A stretch of DNA of 64,000 bases from Pseudobdellovibrionaceae bacterium (lineage in GTDB: Bacteria; Bdellovibrionota; Bdellovibrionia; Bdellovibrionales; UBA1609), in NCBI GenBank assembly GCA_023898385.1, contig CP060220.1, forward strand, positions 62,001 to 126,000, read 5' to 3'. Below the pieces are notes generated by a model. It searched no databases. It saw only the letters and a list, made by a program, of their open reading frames with translations, and was not told where the DNA came from. Made by a program: the position numbers and the translations under genes. Below, one piece after another: positions 43,405 through 51,986 of this stretch. Every line of letters begins with the position of its first letter. The first letter of the stretch is position 1.

Positions 43405-44640
43405 ATGAGTCGACGACCCTGGATATTGGCAACAGTATTATTTCTAAGTTCTCTTATCGTAGCCAGTCGCTGCGTGAGTGTGTCTAGCCGTGTACACGCT
43501 TTTCAATCGATCTGTGATTTAGTCGAGTCACGCTACATGGATGCATCTGAAAAGCTACAGGAATGGGCCAAGTCCTGTAGGAGTAAGGCGCGACAGAGTT
43601 TCTTCTTTGAATCAAAAAACAAATACATTGAGCGAATCCACAGCCAACTGACTTTGATGGAAATATCACATCTGGACATTTACTCACCTTCGGAAGATCG
43701 AAGGATGTGGCAAGGTCAGGACGTGGACACCGGGTTGAGGGTGGTAGGTATTAATGGTCAGTTTATAGTTTCAAAGGTTATCGCTGAAAGTGCAGGAGAG
43801 CAGGCAGGATTGCGGCTCGGAGATATTGTCGTATCCATTAATGGAAAGTGGGTAGAAAATGAATGGCAAGTGCAATCGCAAAAAGGGGTCTTCCAAATAA
43901 CAAGAGGTGATCAAGAATTGCTTATTGAAATTATGCCGTTCACCCTAAAGATCGATCATCGGCCAGAGCTTAAAACCATAGCGGACAGAGTCGGGCGTTT
44001 GACTATTGATAGTTTTCGTTCAGAGTATTTCAGAAAATCATCTTGGCAGGAGATCGTCGCTCAGATGCGAGACTATCGACATATCGTCGTGGACCTGCGG
44101 GGCAACAGCGGCGGCAACTTTGTGGCCATGTTAAGGGCACTATCTCCGTTTTTTTGCACTCCGACAAGCGTGGGCGCTATTGAGCAGCCGCGAAAAAGTC
44201 AAACGGGTCTGCCGCAATTGTCCGATGACTTAGACGATATACAGCAACTAGAGCAGTTGCAATCCGCCCAAAAAATAGAGATGAAAACATTTTCAGAATA
44301 CGGTTGCTATCAAGGCAAAACAACAGTTCTGATCGATGCAGATTCAGCTTCGGTTACGGAGGTGTTCGCAGAGGCCATTCGGCAAAGCGGTCGAGGCCGC
44401 GTATTGGGTCAATCCACTGCCGGAGATGTTGTGCTTGCCGTTTGGTATGATTTGCCTCTGCTTGGAAGGGGCTATCGATTATCGATTCCCGAGGCCCGCA
44501 TCACCAATATTCATGGAGATGCTCTGGAGGGGACTGGCGTTTGGCCCGAGGAGTGGCTCACTTATGATTTCAATGAAGCCTTGCAAGGCCAAGACAGTTG
44601 GATACTTCGAGCTATTGGCAAACATAGAGGCGTTCACTGA
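43405..44640 (+). CDS. S41-family peptidase with PDZ domain
   Basis: A 411-residue protein with an N-terminal signal or anchor (WILATVLFLSSLIVA). A PDZ domain (about residues 115-180; ESAGEQAGLRLGDIVVSING) is followed by the S41 core: VVDLRGNSGGNF and DSASVTEVFAEAIRQSGRGRV with the nucleophile Ser. The position that normally holds the catalytic Lys (G-K after TF) reads STAGDVV, so Lys is replaced by Asp; it may use another base or be inactive. Such proteases trim C-termini of periplasmic proteins. No ribosome binding site is obvious before the ATG. Its 3' end overlaps the converging TPR gene by 29 bases. Confidence 0.85.
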   Translation: MSRRPWILATVLFLSSLIVASRCVSVSSRVHAFQSICDLVESRYMDASEKLQEWAKSCRSKARQSFFFESKNKYIERIHSQLTLMEISHLDIYSPSEDRRMWQGQDVDTGLRVVGINGQFIVSKVIAESAGEQAGLRLGDIVVSINGKWVENEWQVQSQKGVFQITRGDQELLIEIMPFTLKIDHRPELKTIADRVGRLTIDSFRSEYFRKSSWQEIVAQMRDYRHIVVDLRGNSGGNFVAMLRALSPFFCTPTSVGAIEQPRKSQTGLPQLSDDLDDIQQLEQLQSAQKIEMKTFSEYGCYQGKTTVLIDADSASVTEVFAEAIRQSGRGRVLGQSTAGDVVLAVWYDLPLLGRGYRLSIPEARITNIHGDALEGTGVWPEEWLTYDFNEALQGQDSWILRAIGKHRGVH

Positions 44641-45616
44641 ATTTTCGCGCCCACGTTCCATTGCCATCAGCTTCGAGTTGGCCATAGGCTTGTCTAAAAA
44701 GCTTGCTCGCTTCTTTGTTGCCGCGACAGGCGGTCTCAAATTGTTTAAGTGCCACATCGAACTGCCCTAAGGCAAAAGTGGTTTGGGCGAGACTTAAATG
44801 ACTGCGCGCCGATTCGGTATTGATAGAGATGGCTTTTTTTAAATATCTCGCCGCTGTTCTGTAGGATTTTTGTTTAAAAAAGAAATCCCCAGCAGCCCAG
44901 AGCACAGGCTCTGATCTGGAAAATCTCTTAACTGCATCTGAGTAGGTTTTACGAGCGGCATCGATGTCCTGAAGATCCGTTTGCACGCGTCCCAAATCTA
45001 TATAATTTTGTTCGGTGTCGGGCGCCATCTTCACAGCTTTTTTGCAGTTTTCTTCGGCTTGGTTTAAAAATGCGTCTAAGGTGAAGAGATGGCAGAGATG
45101 ACTGTAATAAAGCGGTTTTTCCCCGAGGTTATTGATCATGTCATTAACAATATTGCGGCTTTCATAGTTGTTTTTTTGTTCTAGAAAAATATCTAAAATC
45201 GCTTGATAGCTGGGCTCGTGTTTGGGCTGCATTTTTAAAACTTTTCGAAATCGAATGATCGCCTGTTCCATTTGTCCATCTGACTTCAGAGCGCGTCCCT
45301 CCAAAAAGTAGGTCACATAATTGGTAGGGTTTTCAGCAATAGCAATGTCGAGCGTGCGAATTTCATTCTTGAAGTCGCCTTTGTTTCTGTAGGCGGTGGC
45401 TAAGTCCATGAGCCCGTTGTAGGTCAAAACATCTGTATAGCTAGAAAGCGTTTCAATCACCTTATCCCATTGTTCTTTTTGGGCATAGACCTTGGCCTTG
45501 CGTTCCCTGGCTACGGCGTTCGGTGCCAGGCCCTTTGACTGGGCATAAGCAGAAAGAGAAATCGACAAAAGGACTGTGATGATCGCTAAGGTGTGTCTCA
45601 AATTAAAATGTCTCAT
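44612..45616 (-). CDS. Secreted TPR-repeat protein
   Basis: A 334-residue protein with a signal peptide (LAIITVLLSISLSAYA) and a series of tetratricopeptide repeats covering most of the rest (e.g. MDLATAYRNKGDFKNEIRTL, QAIIRFRKVLKMQPKHEPSY, AARYLKKAISINTESARSHL, SLAQTTFALGQFDVALKQFE). It is probably a periplasmic scaffold for protein-protein contacts. The last residues contain a Cys (RLYVCQ). No ribosome binding site is seen before the ATG. Confidence 0.8.
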   Translation of the reverse strand: MRHFNLRHTLAIITVLLSISLSAYAQSKGLAPNAVARERKAKVYAQKEQWDKVIETLSSYTDVLTYNGLMDLATAYRNKGDFKNEIRTLDIAIAENPTNYVTYFLEGRALKSDGQMEQAIIRFRKVLKMQPKHEPSYQAILDIFLEQKNNYESRNIVNDMINNLGEKPLYYSHLCHLFTLDAFLNQAEENCKKAVKMAPDTEQNYIDLGRVQTDLQDIDAARKTYSDAVKRFSRSEPVLWAAGDFFFKQKSYRTAARYLKKAISINTESARSHLSLAQTTFALGQFDVALKQFETACRGNKEASKLFRQAYGQLEADGNGTWARKFSERLYVCQ

Positions 45617-45732
45617 TTAAATATTGTAAGTGGCTTTGGCCTAAGTCGCAATCCCCGTCCAGACCTAAAGTTGCCAGAATGTTGTGCCGACAGGTTTCTA
45701 AGAAATCATAAATGCCCACTTGTTAGTCGGTT

Positions 45733-45747
45733 GTCTCATTTTGAGAC
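45733..45747. promoter_or_regulatory. Palindrome GTCTCA-TTT-TGAGAC, likely activator site
   Basis: A perfect 6-3-6 inverted repeat, about 70 bases upstream of the sigma-54-like promoter at 45817. The same pattern recurs at 56055-56069 and 63929-63943. Confidence 0.5.
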
Positions 45748-45815
45748 GGAGACAATTTGCGGGAGTTGAGTGAACAAAGCGTAGACAAAAAGAACGCCGA
45801 GTTTTGCATTTGAGT

Positions 45816-45831
45816 CGGCACACGGTTCGCA
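45816..45831 (+). promoter_or_regulatory. Sigma-54-like promoter (-24 GG / -12 GC)
   Basis: CGGCAC-ACGGT-TCGCA gives GG at 45817-45818 and GC at 45829-45830 with exactly 10 bases between, close to the consensus TGGCAC-N5-TTGCA. It lies about 30 bases upstream of the ATG at 45862 with a good ribosome binding site between. Confidence 0.45.
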
Positions 45832-45861
45832 ATTGATAGGGGTATCGAGGGAGAAAGAGCC

Positions 45862-46551
45862 ATGACAGATAAAGACCATGATAACAATGTTATTTTGTTT
45901 CCGGGACGAAAGTTAAAAGAAGTCGAAGCCCCAACAAATTTGCCAAAAGGCAATGTAATAAATCCGCCGGTTGAACACCGCTCAAAAAAGGTGATTTGGG
46001 GTGGCTCATTACTGTCAGTGCTTTTTGTGGCGACCATTATGAATAGCAGCCTGATTCAAACGGCGTTTGTTGATGATTCACGTCAAATTCAAAGCACTTC
46101 ACTTAGCTCCAGTCTTCCCGAGAGAAACTTAGAATTTGAAAAACAAATGGCCAAAGAATTAGCTGCGACTCCACAACGTGGAATTGCCAGTATTGGTCAT
46201 CGCCCATCACCAGAAGATCATCTTCGGTTTGGCCTACTTGAAGGAAAGTACGCTGTCCAATTTGCTGATGGTAAAATCAATGGTTTGGCTTTTTCAAACG
46301 ATCAGACTCGTGCGGATAGTCCCAAGTATGTAAACGACCGAGTGGCCTTTTTAAAAGCCTACCGCGACCTATTGCCAGACCAATTTACGGAAGTGCATCC
46401 AGTAAGTACTGAAAATGTTGATGGATCAGTAGTAGAAACCTATGACCTGGTTTCAAGCACCCATCAACCCGTGGCCGAGGTTCGGTTTACGTTAGATCGC
46501 CACGGAAGACTGCTTGCGATGAAAGTCCAGACATCAGAAGATTCTGAGTAA
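45862..46551 (+). CDS. Single-pass inner-membrane protein of unknown function
   Basis: A 229-residue protein with a basic/charged N-terminal part, one membrane helix (about residues 45-65; GGSLLSVLFVATIMNSSLI) and a C-terminal domain of about 165 residues outside the cytoplasm. The outer domain contains HRPSPEDHLRFGLLEGKYAV and VAEVRFTLDRHGRLLAMKV; no known family. GAGGGAGAAAG precedes the ATG. It is probably the first gene of an operon with the RDD and rhomboid genes (62-base gap) and may be controlled by sigma-54. Confidence 0.7.
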   Translation: MTDKDHDNNVILFPGRKLKEVEAPTNLPKGNVINPPVEHRSKKVIWGGSLLSVLFVATIMNSSLIQTAFVDDSRQIQSTSLSSSLPERNLEFEKQMAKELAATPQRGIASIGHRPSPEDHLRFGLLEGKYAVQFADGKINGLAFSNDQTRADSPKYVNDRVAFLKAYRDLLPDQFTEVHPVSTENVDGSVVETYDLVSSTHQPVAEVRFTLDRHGRLLAMKVQTSEDSE

Positions 46552-46613
46552 TTTCAATTAAAATAAATGGCCATAAAAGTTAGGTTTTTCGGCATTGGTG
46601 CCGATAAGCCCGT

Positions 46614-48587
46614 ATGGTCATTAAAGATCCTTTTTCACAGGACAATCATAAAACTGCCGCTGTTCAAACAAAACACGAACAGGCCGCTGTAGACTCTTCG
46701 CAAAGCCCCTACCAGTTGGCCAATCCCTTGGATCGGGCGGCCGCGGCTGTTTTAGATATTTTTGTTGTTTTATCACCTTTTATTTTAGTGGTCATCGCCC
46801 CCTTTCGAAAGGAACTCACTCGACAGAGTTTAATTGGAGATAACTTTGCCACGATAATGGCTGCCGTAGCTATGTTGGTGTTGGTGTTTGTTGTTGTGTT
46901 GCTTTATCAGACGGTGATGACATGGTTATTTGGTGGCACTTTAGGGAAAATTTTATTCGGTCTGCGTGTGAGAAAAATTTGGTCTGCAGAGCATCCGACA
47001 CTTTTGGATTCATTTTTGCGATCTATCATTTGGCAGCTTGAGGTTCTGGCCGTTGGCGTGCCCTTCTTGGCCGCATTAATTAACGAAAAACGGCGAGTGT
47101 TGCATGACCGCGTGTGTGACACAATTGTGGTGACAACTAAGCGGGGCCAACATGTGGGCGCGCCGAATTTTGTTGAAGTGTCGTTTGCAAAGGGCTTATT
47201 GGCTTTGGCCGCCGGAACTTTTTCAGTGCTTTTTGTTGTCTATGTGATGCAGGTCTACAAAGAAGTCGAGTCGCAAAGCCGGTTGGCTCACTTGCTAGAA
47301 AACGAGGGGACTCTTTGCCCTTCTGTGGGCCAAGCGTTTTCAGATTGGCAATCTCACGATGACAACGAAGCAGGTCGCCTTGAAGTAGCGATGGCCTTAT
47401 TTGCAGCCGGCGAGATTGATGAGAGTTGTTTGGATCAAGAGGCACAGTGGATTTTTAACTCGGGATACGAAACACCCCTGGCCTACTTGGCTAAATCTTT
47501 TGTTCACTCCGGCGAACGAGAACTTTCAGATTCTTATTTGAAAAAAGTGTGTGAATTGGATGAAAAGTCAGTTCACTGTGTCATGAGTCACATGATTTCT
47601 CAATGGGCTGCTGCGGGTGATTTTGACCTGTCGACCGATCTAGAAGATCGGGTGGGTACAGGTTCTGAATATTTAGGTGTTTGGGCCACGCGCCAAATGA
47701 TTCGGTTTGGTCGGTATGACGAAGCGGTGAAGATTCTTGATAAATTGGGTCAACAATCATCGCTTTCCAATTTTCTGAGCAGTCATCGAGTGATGGCCTA
47801 TTGGGGGCAAAAGCGAACCCTTGAAGCCAAGGCTGCAGCAGAGGCCCTACTTCAAGGAGAGTCTAATCCCCATGTGAGTCAAATGGCCAGTTGGTTGTGT
47901 TTGCAAAGCTTGGGGTCTTCTTGTGACGGGGAGTTTCCGTTAGCTTGTTCAAACATGGAGGCCTCTGGGCAGAGTCGTGGGTATGATTCTTCAGATGTGG
48001 TCGCCAATCTGGCCCATCTCAAGGTTCTTGAGTGCCATGACCAAAAAGATGTGGACTATCAAGGGTTAGCTTTAAGCATTCCCAATGTCGAGGTAAGAAG
48101 GCTTGCGTTTGCCGAATCTCTCAAAGCGATTGATAAGAAACTGGCCACTTCAGAGTTGCAAGATCTTATTGTCAACGATCGCACCGATGTGGCCGTAAAG
48201 GCAGAGGCTGTGATTAGGCTTTTGCCCTTGGCTACAGATCGGGAATCTTTAGAAAAGCTATCTCGGCAGTGGACTCATTTAGAGCCAGGGGTCGAGTGGG
48301 AATGGTCAGGGCTTCGACTTTTTGAAGACTTGCGGAAAAAACAATTAATTGACCCTATAATTCTGGTAGGGGAACGCCTCTTCTCAATGGGCGCTCTGTC
48401 TGAAGATCAGTCTCAATGGCTGGCCGTGGCCGCTCATAGCGCGGGCCACGTGAAATTGGCCACTCAACTTGTCGAGCATTTAGAAAACGAAGTCCGAGGC
48501 GAGAAGGTGAGCCGGTCACTGGCCAGTGTGAAGGCTTATGAGCAGGTCAAAAGGCAAGTTCTCAGAAGTAAAGGTATGGGCCAATGA
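46614..48587 (+). CDS. RDD-family membrane protein with long helical/TPR-like C-terminal part
   Basis: A 657-residue protein. Residues about 35-175 are an RDD domain: AN..DR..A.V.D at the start (LANPLDRAAAAVLDIF), the GKILFGLRVRK segment and RRVLHDRVCDT near its end, with three membrane helices. A fourth helix follows at about 195-213. The remaining 440 residues are outside the known RDD family and form helical pairs like TPR or Sel1 repeats (EAGRLEVAMALFAAGEIDES, FGRYDEAVKILDKLGQQS, EAKAAAEALLQGESNPHV), with scattered cysteines. The stop overlaps the rhomboid start by ATGA, so the two are translationally coupled. The pair may act in handling membrane proteins. Confidence 0.78.
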   Translation: MVIKDPFSQDNHKTAAVQTKHEQAAVDSSQSPYQLANPLDRAAAAVLDIFVVLSPFILVVIAPFRKELTRQSLIGDNFATIMAAVAMLVLVFVVVLLYQTVMTWLFGGTLGKILFGLRVRKIWSAEHPTLLDSFLRSIIWQLEVLAVGVPFLAALINEKRRVLHDRVCDTIVVTTKRGQHVGAPNFVEVSFAKGLLALAAGTFSVLFVVYVMQVYKEVESQSRLAHLLENEGTLCPSVGQAFSDWQSHDDNEAGRLEVAMALFAAGEIDESCLDQEAQWIFNSGYETPLAYLAKSFVHSGERELSDSYLKKVCELDEKSVHCVMSHMISQWAAAGDFDLSTDLEDRVGTGSEYLGVWATRQMIRFGRYDEAVKILDKLGQQSSLSNFLSSHRVMAYWGQKRTLEAKAAAEALLQGESNPHVSQMASWLCLQSLGSSCDGEFPLACSNMEASGQSRGYDSSDVVANLAHLKVLECHDQKDVDYQGLALSIPNVEVRRLAFAESLKAIDKKLATSELQDLIVNDRTDVAVKAEAVIRLLPLATDRESLEKLSRQWTHLEPGVEWEWSGLRLFEDLRKKQLIDPIILVGERLFSMGALSEDQSQWLAVAAHSAGHVKLATQLVEHLENEVRGEKVSRSLASVKAYEQVKRQVLRSKGMGQ

Positions 48588-49576
48588 TTTTTCCATTTCT
48601 TCGGGGTCTACTGCCGTGTCGAAGTTGCTGGGTCACCTGGGTTCTTGTATTTATGAATCTCCTTGTGTTTTTACATTTTCAAGGCGACGACGATGTAAGA
48701 GAGGTGCTGTCGAAATCTCTGAGGGACGACACATTCATCATCGCTCAAGGCCAATTTTTTGCTCAATACATTGGTGATCACAACATTAGGTACTCTCCTA
48801 CAATGTTGGAGATGGCCAGGCGAGGCTTGGCGGGGGACGAAAGCACGCTGATGGTATTAGGGGGCCTGGCCTTGCGGCACACCGAATTTGTTAATGAGGT
48901 GGCAAGCTATCCGTTTAAAGGAGATCAGGTGAAGGTCACTTGGTGGCGCGCAAAACTGGCGCAGCTTTTAGACGCCCAAGAGCGGATGCCCAGTTACAAC
49001 TTTGGTCTTCGATCAGGCCAGCTCGACGGGCTTCGCTGGATTAGCTATCAATTCATTCACGGCAGTTTTGTGCATTTGGCTGTGAACATGATTTTCTTAA
49101 TGATTTTTGGCGCTATGCTTGAGCCCATCATTGGTGCACTTGGACTACTTGTATTGTATTTGGGGGCGGGCACGTTAGCTGCAGGCGTCTTTATTTTATT
49201 GTCGGGGGCATCGTCGATTCCCCTAATCGGTGCCAGCGGTTCTGTGAGTGGATTAATGTCACTATTTTGTTTTATGTTTTGGAATCGACCGGTTCGCTAT
49301 GTTTACATGCTATTTGTGCCAGTAAAAGGCTATGTGGGATTTATTTATTTGCCTGCGTGGATCACACTAGTGACCTGGTTTTTATCTGATTTGGCAGGTT
49401 ACTTAGGGACGCTGGACGAGATGGGCGGCATTGCCTATACAGCCCACTTAGGGGGGCAAGCCGCTGGGGTGGTCGTTGGGGCTACTGTGTTTGTGGTGCG
49501 GTATTTTAAAAATGAAAAACTGCTGCCGCTCGATAAAATACCGCCCACTAAGCCCATTGGTACACGGGTGATTTAA
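48584..49576 (+). CDS. Rhomboid-family intramembrane serine protease
   Basis: A 330-residue membrane protein. The catalytic Ser is in GASGSVSGLMS (about residue 219) and the His in AHLGGQAAG (about residue 287), both within membrane helices; HGSFVHLAVNMIFLMIFG is the usual H..N loop and helix. Between the first helix and the rhomboid core there are about 100 soluble residues, an unusual insert for the family. Start by ATGA overlap with the RDD gene. Confidence 0.92.
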   Translation: MIFPFLRGLLPCRSCWVTWVLVFMNLLVFLHFQGDDDVREVLSKSLRDDTFIIAQGQFFAQYIGDHNIRYSPTMLEMARRGLAGDESTLMVLGGLALRHTEFVNEVASYPFKGDQVKVTWWRAKLAQLLDAQERMPSYNFGLRSGQLDGLRWISYQFIHGSFVHLAVNMIFLMIFGAMLEPIIGALGLLVLYLGAGTLAAGVFILLSGASSIPLIGASGSVSGLMSLFCFMFWNRPVRYVYMLFVPVKGYVGFIYLPAWITLVTWFLSDLAGYLGTLDEMGGIAYTAHLGGQAAGVVVGATVFVVRYFKNEKLLPLDKIPPTKPIGTRVI

Positions 49577-49591
49577 CCGGACAATTCTATT

Positions 49592-50770
49592 TTAGTCAAT
49601 TCTCTGACCATAGTAATAGCAAGGTGAATTTCGGCAAACATTTCTGCAGGCGTGCCAGTTGGGTTGTTGCCACTCTTCAGGGTCGTTCCAATTGTAGCTA
49701 CGCCAGGCCGCTTCGCAGTAATCCACCACGTTTGGCGAGCGGCCGCCCATGCAGCAATTAGTTCGTTCCCCTTGCGAGGTGTTCTTGCCGTAAATGCCGC
49801 CATCGCCAGTGTGATCGGGTTTCCATTGGGCTGTACAAACAACATTGTTGCCCACCAATCCCTCGACGTCACCAGATGCAGACTCGCGCATACCTACGCC
49901 GTCTTTAAAGGGGTGGCATCGATCGGACTTTGAAAATGGTAGTACATTAGAGCCAGTGGCGCAGACCACCTGCTTGGTCAATTTATTCTTTCCTTCGATG
50001 TAGAAGTAAAATTGTTGTGGACCCGATTCGCCATCCACCCATCTCTGAGCGTAGAACTCTTGAGTTTTATCGGCGCTCTCACAGTTAGCGAGGTAGCGTT
50101 CACTCTTGCCTTGCTGAGCGGCTGTGGGTGATAGGCCAGTCCCCGAGCCTGCGCCGGGTGCCGGTTGGGGCGCTTCTGCGGCCGGTGGCACACAACTGTC
50201 ATTGGCTCCGTTGTAGTCAGCTCCTAGGGCTTTGCAAATGTCCTCTTGAGCATGGTTTCCCGCACATGCCGTGATTTCATCTGATGAATCATTGCTCACC
50301 ACATAGGTCGAAAACTGCAGGGATCGGGTGCTGAGGTTTTCGTTTCCAGTTAATTTTGGCGAATAATCGATGCGAACTCGGTAGGCTGTATGACCATCAT
50401 ATGAATTCACGTTCGCGGCATCGACAATAGATAAATGGCCAATTTTCACTCCATCAAGAGATGCACCGGCCTTGGCCACTTGCCTTTCAGAATTTTGTAA
50501 AGTCAGTTCAATGGGTAGCCCCTCTTCAGGGATCTCAGAAAGATCCAAAGTTTGACCGATCAACCCCGACGAACACAGGGACGGGCTAGAGAGGACCTGT
50601 TCTATTCTCGATGACAAATTGGTCGAACTGATTTTTTGACTGACTATATAACTTTGTTTTTGATACATACTGATCATGGCGGAGGCGGAACCTACCAAAA
50701 TTGACAGGAGCGCGACTCCCACGATCACTTCCATAAGACTGTATCCCAATTGGGTAGGTTTAAATTTCAC
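49592..50770 (-). CDS. Prepilin-like protein 3 (large C-terminal domain)
   Basis: The N-terminus MKFKPTQLGYSLMEVIVG has the prepilin peptidase site G-Y with Glu at +5 and a hydrophobic helix (GVALLSILVGSASAMISMY). It starts at GTG with AGGAG upstream and overlaps the preceding gene by 11 bases. About 330 residues follow the pilin stem; a Pro/Gly-rich linker (AAEAPQPAPGAGSGTG) separates two domains. The end is Cys-rich (HACRNVCRNSPCYYYG). Likely a minor pilin or type II secretion pseudopilin with a binding domain. Confidence 0.8.
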   Translation of the reverse strand: MKFKPTQLGYSLMEVIVGVALLSILVGSASAMISMYQKQSYIVSQKISSTNLSSRIEQVLSSPSLCSSGLIGQTLDLSEIPEEGLPIELTLQNSERQVAKAGASLDGVKIGHLSIVDAANVNSYDGHTAYRVRIDYSPKLTGNENLSTRSLQFSTYVVSNDSSDEITACAGNHAQEDICKALGADYNGANDSCVPPAAEAPQPAPGAGSGTGLSPTAAQQGKSERYLANCESADKTQEFYAQRWVDGESGPQQFYFYIEGKNKLTKQVVCATGSNVLPFSKSDRCHPFKDGVGMRESASGDVEGLVGNNVVCTAQWKPDHTGDGGIYGKNTSQGERTNCCMGGRSPNVVDYCEAAWRSYNWNDPEEWQQPNWHACRNVCRNSPCYYYGQRID

Positions 50771-51986
50771 GGACTAATACTCCTGAAGCAAAGCATTTAA
50801 AGCTGGTAAGTGAGTGCGCTGCCGCATAGTCGTTGCAGTTTGCAATACAATTATTATGATCGTCTTCAACTGTTCCTCCAGTATAAAGATCCCACTGGGA
50901 GGAGGTTCCATTGCCAAAAATTTCACAGGATTCGCCTTCGATCAAATTTCTACTCATCCATTGTATGGGCCCATCTCTATAGTTGCGATCAATAATACTA
51001 TGGCGGGAGAGTTCGCGGATCTCATTTTCACCAATAAATCGGTCCGATTGATATTTTCCTGTGCAGTTCATTATAAGTGAATTCACGTGTACTTCGCCTT
51101 TTATCCCATCGCCTTGGGGGAGGATATAGGCATTGGCTGCATCGTGGGTGTAGCAGGCCGGCTGAGCCGCCCCAGGGGATGTAATCCAGCCAGATTCACA
51201 GGCCGATCCGCCAACAAAACCAGAGGCATAGTACCGGACAAGTCCACCGCCAGGAGTCTTTTCAGCAATGAAATCCATGCTGACATTTGCCATGTAGTTT
51301 CTGAGTTGGCAATAAGCATACACTTTGCCAGGATCTAGGCCTTGCGGCGGCGTCGCCGGAGGCAGAGGCGTGGGTTCACTGGTGGCATCTACACACGCCG
51401 TCGCTGCCGAAGGATCAAAGTCTTTGTTAATGGCTGCGCAATACGAGACGGCAGAAGAGTAACTGAGACACTTGGTCATCTTATTTGTCATTTTGTCTAT
51501 TTCAACGATCTGTTCGATTTCAAGGGGCCTCAATGAGATAGCTCGGCCAACTTGATTTCTTACGGGTAAAAATATCGAAATTTCGCGAATCTCTTTTGCT
51601 GGGTCTTCAAATAACAACTTTCCTCTTTTTAGTGAGGCGGCTCCCAGGGAAAGACGGCCAAAGGAATCGCCTTCCTGAATCATATCGGGGCTCAACGGAT
51701 TTGGTAGTTCAACGACAGCGCTGTCAGCATCGGTGGCTGGCACGATAATGTCTCGTACAGAGCCATTGCATCGAGCAACATCGGTGAGCGCAAAACTCAG
51801 CTGATGTTGAAGATTGCTTCGCTCTAACTTCAAGTCGGCAACAAAGGCCGAATGAGTCAAGTAGTTGACGTGCGCAGAAAGCCCCACCATAGTAAGTGAC
51901 AATAAAAACATGACAAACAAAACAACTGTCAATACGCTGCCACGAGATTTCTTAGTCTGATCGATGAGGTCGTAGGAATTTATCAT
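50760..51986 (-). CDS. PilX-like prepilin-type protein 2
   Basis: I use the ATG at 51986, which overlaps the stop of the previous gene (ATGA). KKSRGSVLTVVLFVMFLLSL gives a prepilin-type cut before S with no Glu at +5, like PilX/GspK-type proteins. The mature part (about 390 residues) has a pilin-like core, a Pro-rich linker (SEPTPLPPATPPQGLDPG) and a Cys-rich end (NNCIANCNDY ... SFKCFASG) that resembles those of the other two. Confidence 0.78.
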   Translation of the reverse strand: MINSYDLIDQTKKSRGSVLTVVLFVMFLLSLTMVGLSAHVNYLTHSAFVADLKLERSNLQHQLSFALTDVARCNGSVRDIIVPATDADSAVVELPNPLSPDMIQEGDSFGRLSLGAASLKRGKLLFEDPAKEIREISIFLPVRNQVGRAISLRPLEIEQIVEIDKMTNKMTKCLSYSSAVSYCAAINKDFDPSAATACVDATSEPTPLPPATPPQGLDPGKVYAYCQLRNYMANVSMDFIAEKTPGGGLVRYYASGFVGGSACESGWITSPGAAQPACYTHDAANAYILPQGDGIKGEVHVNSLIMNCTGKYQSDRFIGENEIRELSRHSIIDRNYRDGPIQWMSRNLIEGESCEIFGNGTSSQWDLYTGGTVEDDHNNCIANCNDYAAAHSLTSFKCFASGVLVREI

